Positions 6,684-11,213 of a stretch of DNA of 15,742 nucleotides are shown in pieces (the stretch's first letter is position 1; each line of letters opens with the position of its first letter). The notes under the pieces were generated by a model that saw only the letters and a list, made by a program, of their open reading frames with translations, made no database searches and was not told where the DNA came from. Both the position numbers and the translations under genes were made by a program. Origin of the DNA: Candidatus Uhrbacteria bacterium. GTDB taxonomy: Bacteria > Patescibacteriota > Patescibacteriia > 2-12-FULL-60-25. Location of the stretch: assembly GCA_903828685.1 (NCBI GenBank), contig CAIKNB010000162.1:1-15742 (forward strand), in the 5' to 3' direction.

Positions 6684-6707
6684 AACAGATTCTGTATCTC
6701 ATGTCAA
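6679..6707 (-). promoter_or_regulatory. Promoter of the MFS leader/transporter
   Basis: On the minus strand, TTGACA (6707-6702, perfect consensus) is followed by a 17-nt spacer and TAACTT (6684-6679). It begins just past the terminator of the 110-aa gene. The predicted start is near 6672, about 230 nt before the MFS ATG. Confidence 0.6.
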
Positions 6708-6708
6708 A

Positions 6709-6738
6709 TAATAAACAGGATGCCGAGTGGCATCCTGT
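6709..6738 (-). terminator. Terminator of the 110-aa gene
   Basis: ACAGGATGCC (6715-6724) pairs perfectly with GGCATCCTGT (6729-6738) around a 4-nt loop. On the minus strand it is followed by TTATTATTT. It starts 15 nt past the stop codon. Confidence 0.85.
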
Positions 6739-6752
6739 GCGACAGAGAACGG

Positions 6753-7085
6753 CTATTCGTTCGGCTTGAACTTAGCCAGGGCGTGGATGAAATCCGCGAT
6801 ATGATCGTCGCGCGGATCTTCGCTGGCAAGCACGATTACGACGACTTCGCATGCGTCTTCGGGGAAGACGGTAAGCAGCTCCCGTGCTGCCAGTTGCAGC
6901 TTTTGTTCGGCAGTCCTGATTTGCTTGGGCAAAGCTTTGTTACGCGTGAAGCGTCTCACCTTCAGGGCTACGGTCGCCTGACAGGCTCCCACGAAGCGGC
7001 TGATCAGGTTTAATGCCCGAGTTCCGTCGTGGCTCTTAACTGCATGCTCCGCGAACTCAACGAATTCATAAGCCAGTTGTTGCAT
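6753..7085 (-). CDS. Hypothetical helical protein, 110 aa, SD-led
   Basis: I recognise no family. The protein is predicted to be almost entirely alpha-helical and cytoplasmic, with no signal or membrane segment. A central basic stretch (LKVRRFTRNKALPKQIR, about 41-57) is followed by a helix and the hydrophobic segment CEVVVIVLASED (79-90). The ATG at 7085 is preferred over in-frame codons upstream because AAAGGAG lies 8 nt before it and because the TTGACA promoter at 7126-7154 would lie inside a longer coding region. It is monocistronic, with its own promoter and a strong terminator. It sits beside the MFS transporter in a block where every gene has an SD; whether the two are functionally linked is unknown. 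Confidence 0.6.
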   Translation of the reverse strand: MQQLAYEFVEFAEHAVKSHDGTRALNLISRFVGACQATVALKVRRFTRNKALPKQIRTAEQKLQLAARELLTVFPEDACEVVVIVLASEDPRDDHIADFIHALAKFKPNE

Positions 7086-7125
7086 CTCGCAGCTCCTTTC
7101 TTGAGTTCGAATAAAGGGCAACCAT

Positions 7126-7154
7126 AAACTAGCCATTTGTCGGCCAGCTGTCAA
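7126..7154 (-). promoter_or_regulatory. Promoter of the 110-aa gene
   Basis: On the minus strand, TTGACA (7154-7149, perfect) is followed by a 17-nt spacer and TAGTTT (7131-7126), a weak -10 box. The SD and ATG at 7085 follow about 40 nt downstream. Confidence 0.5.
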
Positions 7155-7174
7155 TCTAAAAAGATCCGCGCCGT

Positions 7175-7702
7175 CTAGCGCACGATTATGGTGCCGTGCA
7201 CGTTGGGATGGATGGCGCAGCTGTAAGGATATTCCCCCGTGGCTTTGAATACGTGGCTGAATTTGGCGCCTGGCGCAATATTTCCCGAATCCCAGAGCAA
7301 TGTGCCGTCGGATTTAGCTGTGTGAGACACGGTATCTTTGTTTATCCAAACCACCGTGTCCCCTGCCTTCACTGCGAGGATCTGCGGTTCAAAGGATGAG
7401 CTGGTGATGGTGACTACTGATGTGGTGTTCGCCGGGGCAGGTTTTGCCGTGGTGGTTTTGGGCAACGTGGGTTTGGCTGCGGCTGGCGGCTTGGCTACTG
7501 GCGCGGCTGGCGGTGCGGCAGCGGACGAAGTGTTGGCGGCCTCATTCGGCAAAGTGCTTGTGGATTTGGCTGGCTGAGGCGGCTGTTGTGGCGTGCCAGA
7601 ACTGGCTACAGGAAGGTTCTGTTTGCAGCCTGCGCCGGCCAAAGCCAGAACCGCGAGCAACGTTGCGCTTAAGGTCAAAATGCTTGGATTGCGCATATTC
7701 AT
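7175..7702 (-). CDS. Cupredoxin-domain lipoprotein (plastocyanin/amicyanin-like)
   Basis: The protein has 175 residues. A signal peptide ends in the lipobox LAGAGC (Cys26 lipidated). A long Pro/Ala/Thr/Lys-rich linker (about 30-93) would tether the domain away from the membrane. The C-terminal cupredoxin domain (about 95-175) has His127 (VSHTA), Cys162 and His165 (YSCAIHPN) as three equatorial copper ligands. The axial Met expected three residues after the second His, by comparison with amicyanin (CxxHxxM), is Val168, followed by His169. So the site is either a three-coordinate type 1 centre or uses another ligand. Role: probably envelope copper binding or electron transfer; no partner is seen. 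A second ATG two codons later would also serve. No SD is seen. Confidence 0.88.
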   Translation of the reverse strand: MNMRNPSILTLSATLLAVLALAGAGCKQNLPVASSGTPQQPPQPAKSTSTLPNEAANTSSAAAPPAAPVAKPPAAAKPTLPKTTTAKPAPANTTSVVTITSSSFEPQILAVKAGDTVVWINKDTVSHTAKSDGTLLWDSGNIAPGAKFSHVFKATGEYPYSCAIHPNVHGTIIVR

Positions 7703-7766
7703 AATTGATTATCGGATTATTCTATCAGTATAGCCGTAAAGGCTGCCTTGGGCTAAATGCCACGTC

Positions 7767-8276
7767 TTAACCGAATATTTCCCGGGTGCGTGCGATTTCC
7801 TCGGGTATGCCCTGGATGCAGGGCAAACTCTTCGCTTCTGCGGAATCGACCCAGGCAAAATCCGTGAAAGATCCTTGTTCCACCACGACTTCGCCGGCGC
7901 TGTATTTGGCCGCGAACTTCACCAGGATGACCGGCGTTTCATCCGGCCGCACGTAAGCCACGCTGTTGATGTATACGAGTTCGTCTTTAATCTCTATCCC
8001 CGCTTCTTCGCGCACTTCGCGTTTGAGTAAGTCTTCGACCGCGTGCTCAAAATCCAAGACATCTCCGTTCAATCTCGTGGGATGCCCAATGTCCAGATCC
8101 TTCCATTCCAACTTGCCGCCCGGTACGGCGTATTTTCCGGGGTGGACCTTTTCCGTGTCGTTGCGCTTCAAGACCAGGCAACGGCCGTCGCTTTCGCGAT
8201 ATACCACCACGTTGGCTACAAAATAAAAAAGCTTGTCCGGCTTGGCGTTGTCCAGGCTGATTTTAGAGGCAGGCAT
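7767..8276 (-). CDS. Nudix hydrolase with an insertion before the Nudix helix
   Basis: The protein has 169 residues from the chosen ATG. The catalytic Nudix helix is clear: REVREEAGI (residues 86-94) gives the metal-binding REUxEExGU core, preceded by AVPGGKLEW (50-58), the glycine loop that normally leads straight into the box. Here about 18 extra residues (DLDIGHPTRLNGDVLDFE) separate loop and helix, and the conserved first Glu of the box aligns with His rather than Glu. Nudix enzymes hydrolyse nucleoside diphosphate-linked compounds; the substrate cannot be predicted. The ATG is preferred to an upstream TTG (8288) because TATGCT (8293-8288) lies 11 nt before the ATG, overlapping that TTG. 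The terminator of the 52-aa gene lies immediately upstream, and no SD is seen. Confidence 0.85.
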   Translation of the reverse strand: MPASKISLDNAKPDKLFYFVANVVVYRESDGRCLVLKRNDTEKVHPGKYAVPGGKLEWKDLDIGHPTRLNGDVLDFEHAVEDLLKREVREEAGIEIKDELVYINSVAYVRPDETPVILVKFAAKYSAGEVVVEQGSFTDFAWVDSAEAKSLPCIQGIPEEIARTREIFG

Positions 8277-8299
8277 AATCAGGCTCAAGCATACCCGAT

Positions 8300-8326
8300 A
8301 AAAAACGCCCCGTGCAAGACGGGGCG
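8300..8326 (-). terminator. Terminator of the 52-aa Cys/Lys protein gene
   Basis: CGCCCCGT (8306-8313) pairs perfectly with ACGGGGCG (8319-8326) around GCAAG. On the minus strand it is followed by six T residues. It lies 10 nt past the stop codon and only 7 nt before the candidate Nudix -10 box. Confidence 0.9.
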
Positions 8327-8336
8327 CAGGGATGGG

Positions 8337-8495
8337 CTATTTCTTTTTCTTTTTGACAACCTTCTTTTTTGCTGCCGGTTTCTTCTTGCCTTTGCATTCG
8401 CAGCAATACTTGCACATGGTCTTATCGCAGGCGCATTTGGCTTTACCGCCGATCGGCATGCCGCAGCACTTGCACTTCTTCACGGTCTTTTTCAT
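8337..8495 (-). CDS. Small Cys-rich protein with Lys-rich tail, 52 aa
   Basis: The ATG at 8495 opens a frame ending in TAG at 8337-8339. The protein carries nine Cys in residues 8-34, in the pattern CxCC at 8-11, CAC at 21-23 and CKYCCEC at 28-34, and a tail from 35 on that is mostly Lys with PAA and VV breaks. There is no signal peptide. Clustered Cys suggests one or two structural zinc sites, and the basic tail suggests nucleic acid or ribosome binding; both are inference. Support for a real gene: a perfect terminator 10 nt past the stop, an extended -10 box about 30 nt upstream (TGGTATACT), and composition matching the zinc-ribbon protein at 9122. No SD is seen. Confidence 0.75.
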   Translation of the reverse strand: MKKTVKKCKCCGMPIGGKAKCACDKTMCKYCCECKGKKKPAAKKKVVKKKKK

Positions 8496-8524
8496 AGAAA
8501 AAGATTAAGATTTATGATAGGGAC

Positions 8525-8532
8525 AGTATACC
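8525..8532. promoter_or_regulatory. Overlapping divergent -10 boxes for greA and the 52-aa gene
   Basis: AGTATACC contains TATACT on the minus strand (8530-8525, preceded by TGG, an extended -10) towards the 52-aa gene, and TATACC on the plus strand (8527-8532) towards greA. A second plus-strand candidate is TATGAT at 8513-8518. No convincing -35 boxes are seen. Confidence 0.4.
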
Positions 8533-8578
8533 ACAGGTTGCGGTGCAAAGCCTCGACAGCTACCATGCCCTGCAGACT

Positions 8579-9085
8579 ATGCAAATACCCAAACGCCGCT
8601 CCCAGACGCTGCAGTTTCAGGAGGAACAGGACCATTTGATCACGGCCGAAAAGCTGGAGCGCCTCAAACGCGAGCTGGAAGATATCCAAAAACGCCAGCG
8701 CCCCAAGACCGTGGAAGATTTAGCTTTCGCCAAAGAACAGGGTGATCTGTCCGAGAACGCTGAATATCAAGATGCCAAAGCGCGACTGGCGCGTTTTGAC
8801 AGCCGTATCTTTTCACTCAAAGAACGCATCAAGAACGCGCAAGTCATCGCGCGCGGACCCGATGCCTCAGGTCGTATCAAGACCGGCTCAACCGTGGTTG
8901 TTTTGGTCAACGGCAAAGAAAAGTCATATCAAATTTTAGGCGTGCAGGAGTCCGAACCTGCCCGCGGCCGCATCTCTTACCTCTCCCCGCTCGGTGAGGC
9001 TTTGCTGGGACATGAGATTGGCGAGACGATTTTACTCTCTACAGACAACGGTGCCGTGCAATATCAAATCATGGAAGTAAAATAA
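8579..9085 (+). CDS. greA: Transcript-cleavage factor GreA
   Basis: The protein has 168 residues from the chosen ATG (about 158 is usual). The N-terminal coiled coil (about 15-90) carries the signature GDLSENAEY at about 62-70, whose acidic residues enter the RNA polymerase secondary channel and promote cleavage of backtracked transcripts. The C-terminal FKBP-like domain (about 95-168) includes GSTVVVLVNG and SPLGEALLGHEIGE, the latter matching the Gre motif SPxGxAL-x-G. An in-frame GTG at 8543 adds 12 residues and lies 10 nt after TATACC, so a leaderless GTG start is possible; the ATG is closer to family length. Neither start has an SD. It is on the plus strand and monocistronic, with a terminator directly after the stop. 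Confidence 0.93.
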   Translation: MQIPKRRSQTLQFQEEQDHLITAEKLERLKRELEDIQKRQRPKTVEDLAFAKEQGDLSENAEYQDAKARLARFDSRIFSLKERIKNAQVIARGPDASGRIKTGSTVVVLVNGKEKSYQILGVQESEPARGRISYLSPLGEALLGHEIGETILLSTDNGAVQYQIMEVK

Positions 9086-9113
9086 AGCCCCGGTTTTCAA
9101 CGGGGCTGTATTT
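9086..9113. terminator. Bidirectional terminator between greA and the zinc-ribbon gene
   Basis: AGCCCCG (9086-9092) pairs with CGGGGCT (9101-9107) around an 8-nt loop, directly after the greA TAA. The plus strand then reads GTATTT and the minus strand TTATTTTA, so it can serve both converging genes. Confidence 0.8.
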
Positions 9114-9121
9114 CGCCTTTT

Positions 9122-9646
9122 TTAGGCTTTCTTCTTTTTTGCCTTCTTCTCGACTTTTTCTTTGACCGCCGTCTTCACGGCTTTCTTCTTCGGCTCCTCG
9201 ATCACGACCGGAGTCTTCACTGCGGCTGCCGGGGCTTTGACCTCAACCGCTTTATGCGCGGCTGGGGAGCTCGGTTGCTTCATGGCTTGCAGCATGCGGA
9301 TGGCATCATCCAACTTGCGGTTCAGCTCCTGGAAATCGCGTGAATAATCGGCTGTTTTGGCCGGTGCGCCGAAAGGCTTGGCCTGGGGAGCGCGATCGTT
9401 CTGGCGATTGAAGTCAGGACGCTCGTCGCGATGAAAGCAATCCTTGCAATAAACCGGGCGGCTGCCGTTCGGTTTGAACGGTACTTCGCAGCGCTGGCCG
9501 CATTCGGCGCAAGTCGCTTGGAACGAAGGTTTGTCGAAACGCGGACCATTGAAATCGCGGCGGTTGTCGAACTTGTTGAATCCCTTGTTTTGGAATCCAC
9601 CTTGTCCTTGCCGTCCGAATTTTCCGCCTTGTCTGAAGTCATTCAT
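9122..9646 (-). CDS. Zinc-ribbon protein with Gly/Phe-rich head and Lys-rich tail
   Basis: The 174-residue protein has three parts. Residues 1-40 are low-complexity and rich in Gly, Phe, Asn, Gln and Arg, like RNA-binding RGG/FG segments. Residues 44-72 form a zinc ribbon, CAECGQRCEVPF then PVYCKDCF, with Cys46, Cys49, Cys67 and Cys70 as likely ligands and Cys53 extra. A predicted helix (about 102-123) is followed by a Pro/Ala/Lys region ending in a run of Lys. From memory, this CxxC(x3)C...PVYCxxCF ribbon is a common small protein in Patescibacteria; its function is undetermined. Nucleic acid binding is inferred from charge. No SD precedes the ATG. It converges with greA and shares its terminator. 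Confidence 0.8.
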   Translation of the reverse strand: MNDFRQGGKFGRQGQGGFQNKGFNKFDNRRDFNGPRFDKPSFQATCAECGQRCEVPFKPNGSRPVYCKDCFHRDERPDFNRQNDRAPQAKPFGAPAKTADYSRDFQELNRKLDDAIRMLQAMKQPSSPAAHKAVEVKAPAAAVKTPVVIEEPKKKAVKTAVKEKVEKKAKKKKA

Positions 9647-9721
9647 AGTGTTTTCTGGTGTTTGTTAGGCTTAATCATGCAAGGCTATCACGTTTTTACC
9701 TTTTTGGCAAGGGTTTGGGTT

Positions 9722-9753
9722 AATGAAACACCCCCTGTGGACACAGAGGGTGT
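9722..9753 (-). terminator. Terminator of the exported 101-aa protein gene
   Basis: ACACCC-C-CTGTG (9728-9739) pairs with CACAG-A-GGGTGT (9742-9753) around a 2-nt loop, with one mismatch. On the minus strand it is followed by TTCATTAA. It lies about 17 nt past the stop codon and before the promoter region of the zinc-ribbon gene. Confidence 0.7.
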
Positions 9754-9770
9754 GGGCGGAGACGAGGTGA

Positions 9771-10076
9771 CTATGGTTTTCCGGCGTTTTGCGTCGATTT
9801 GTCCATGGCCCCTTTGAGGTCCTTGTCGCTGTCGTGCGGATCCGCACCGTGCTCACGATCCTTGCTGCCATGAGAGGTCGTAGCGTGATTCTGCAGGCTG
9901 GCTTTATAGCCCTGCACTTTTTCGTAGCACGCATCATCTACGGCGTATTGGCGATCGGGGTTGCAGTGGAATTCTGCGCCGTTCACTTTGACGATTAAGG
10001 AGGGGGTCGTTGCGCATGCGGACGCGGCGACGATAGCAGCGAAAACGGGGAACATGTAGAGTCTAAAATGAGCCAT
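9771..10076 (-). CDS. Small exported His/Asp-rich protein, 101 aa
   Basis: The N-terminal hydrophobic segment (about 7-20) ends with AASAC, a lipobox-like site with Cys21; lipidation or ordinary signal cleavage are both possible. The exported part has a short segment with Cys38 and Cys50 (FHCNPDRQYAVDDACYEKV) that could form a disulfide, then a polar tail rich in His, Asp, Ser and Lys (SHGSKDREHGADPHDSDKD) that could bind metal ions. No family is recognised. The start is firm: AGAGGTG lies 6 nt before the ATG. It begins 33 nt after the DedA stop on the same strand, so it may be the last gene of the ABC-F/DedA operon, and it is followed by a terminator. Confidence 0.65.
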   Translation of the reverse strand: MAHFRLYMFPVFAAIVAASACATTPSLIVKVNGAEFHCNPDRQYAVDDACYEKVQGYKASLQNHATTSHGSKDREHGADPHDSDKDLKGAMDKSTQNAGKP

Positions 10077-10109
10077 GATGACACCTCTTGGAAAACGTAC
10101 GGTTAAGTT

Positions 10110-10748
10110 TTAGAGTGTGGAGCTGTATTTGTCAATCGAGAGCTTGGATTTTTTAGCTGGGCGTCTCAAGTGGCTCCAAGCCAGCATAATTACCAAAACC
10201 ACCAAAATAAGAGCGATCCATGAAAAACGTCCCAAAACGCGCTGCAGATATTCCCAATTGCTGTCGAATAACACTCCGCACAAACACAGGGAACCGACGT
10301 CGATGATCTCGCCCACCACGTCAGTGGCCAAAAAGGAGCGGTAAGGCATCTTGGCTAAGCCCGCCATGAGGTTGACTAGCGGATCCAAGTTATTGACGAA
10401 ACGGCTGAAGAATACCGTTGAGATGGGATGTTGGTTGATTTTTCCTTCCAGTACCTTGAAGCCGTGCGATTTTAAGAAATTTCCAAGCTTCAATTTGACC
10501 AGGATGGGTTTGCCATAGTTCCTGGCCAGCCAATAACCTACATTATCGCCAGCCACGTTGCCGATGAATCCTGCGACGATGACCGCGCTCAAATTGAAAT
10601 ATCCTTGCAAGGCAAAAAAGGCCGAAGCGATAAGCACGGATCCGGCCGGCAGGGGTAGGATGAGCGCACTCAAAAAAGCGATGACAAAAATCGCAGCGTA
10701 TTTGTAAAGTAGGACGAACGTCAGGAGCCATTGCACGACTTGTCCCAT
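10110..10748 (-). CDS. DedA-family (VTT domain) membrane protein
   Basis: The 212-residue protein has several hydrophobic segments. ALILPLPAGSVLIAS (29-43) corresponds to the Pro/Gly re-entrant loop, GNVAGDNVGYWLARNYGKP (63-81) to the GDxxGYxxGRxxG motif, and FFSRFVNNLDPLVNLMAGLAKM (113-134) to the second re-entrant segment with its conserved Arg. DedA/VTT proteins are lipid scramblases; bacterial members help recycle undecaprenyl phosphate or flip phospholipids. A basic tail (HLRRPAKKSK) faces the cytoplasm. It begins 9 nt after the stop of the single-pass protein gene, so the two are surely co-transcribed. No SD is seen. Confidence 0.9.
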   Translation of the reverse strand: MGQVVQWLLTFVLLYKYAAIFVIAFLSALILPLPAGSVLIASAFFALQGYFNLSAVIVAGFIGNVAGDNVGYWLARNYGKPILVKLKLGNFLKSHGFKVLEGKINQHPISTVFFSRFVNNLDPLVNLMAGLAKMPYRSFLATDVVGEIIDVGSLCLCGVLFDSNWEYLQRVLGRFSWIALILVVLVIMLAWSHLRRPAKKSKLSIDKYSSTL

Positions 10749-10757
10749 AGCGCTGGT

Positions 10758-11207
10758 TCAAAGATGCGTGGCTGTGACAGATGCCTGTCCGCTGATGCTC
10801 TGTTGGATTTGTTTCAGTACTTGGTCGGAATTGCGGCGCGTTTCGGCAGTGAAGTGCCGAATGGAGATATCCGGATAGCGTTGATCCGTGATGCCGAGTT
10901 GCGTTTGCAGTAATGAAGGCGGAAGCTTGAACGTCTTGTTCAGATAGTCGAAGGTCATCCACGTCTGGATGTTGTTGATATCGGTTGTCGTCGTAGGAGC
11001 GGCTCGGTTCGGCGAGAATAGGTTGAAAAAGCCGTGCGGCGGACGGCGCGGAACCAGCGGCAGTCGGGAGTGCGAAGCACGAATATCCGTAATCAGCAGG
11101 TAAACCAGAATGAACAATACAAGACAGAGCAGCAGGATGACCGCGGTCCAAAGCACATGCGTGCCGTCGTCCGGATTCTGTTTGGGTTTGTCGTCGCTTA
11201 GAGACAT
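10758..11207 (-). CDS. Single-pass membrane protein with C-terminal soluble domain, 149 aa
   Basis: A short polar N-terminus is followed by one strong membrane helix (about 19-40, LWTAVILLLCLVLFILVYLL). A Pro/Arg linker (48-70) leads to a compact domain at about 78-138, with predicted helix TWMTFDYLNKTF, then PPSLLQTQLGI, then a final amphipathic helix. I do not recognise a named family, but the position immediately before a dedA gene (9 nt) suggests a partner of the DedA protein. It begins 6 nt after the ABC-F stop. No SD is seen; translation is likely coupled to the upstream gene. Confidence 0.75.
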   Translation of the reverse strand: MSLSDDKPKQNPDDGTHVLWTAVILLLCLVLFILVYLLITDIRASHSRLPLVPRRPPHGFFNLFSPNRAAPTTTTDINNIQTWMTFDYLNKTFKLPPSLLQTQLGITDQRYPDISIRHFTAETRRNSDQVLKQIQQSISGQASVTATHL

Positions 11208-11213
11208 GATTTT

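Noticed and set aside
6444..6752. tmRNA, SRP RNA or T-box in the structured intergenic region
   Set aside because: No tRNA-like ends, no SRP Alu or GGAA-type core, and no T-box sequence were found; the stems are separate local hairpins.
7086..7154. N-terminal extension of the 110-aa protein to 7154
   Set aside because: It would place the TTGACA promoter and the AAAGGAG SD inside the coding region.
10543..11151. Minus-strand open frame of 202 codons across the DedA and single-pass genes
   Set aside because: It overlaps two better-supported genes in another frame and its translation is His/Arg/Ser-rich and domain-free.
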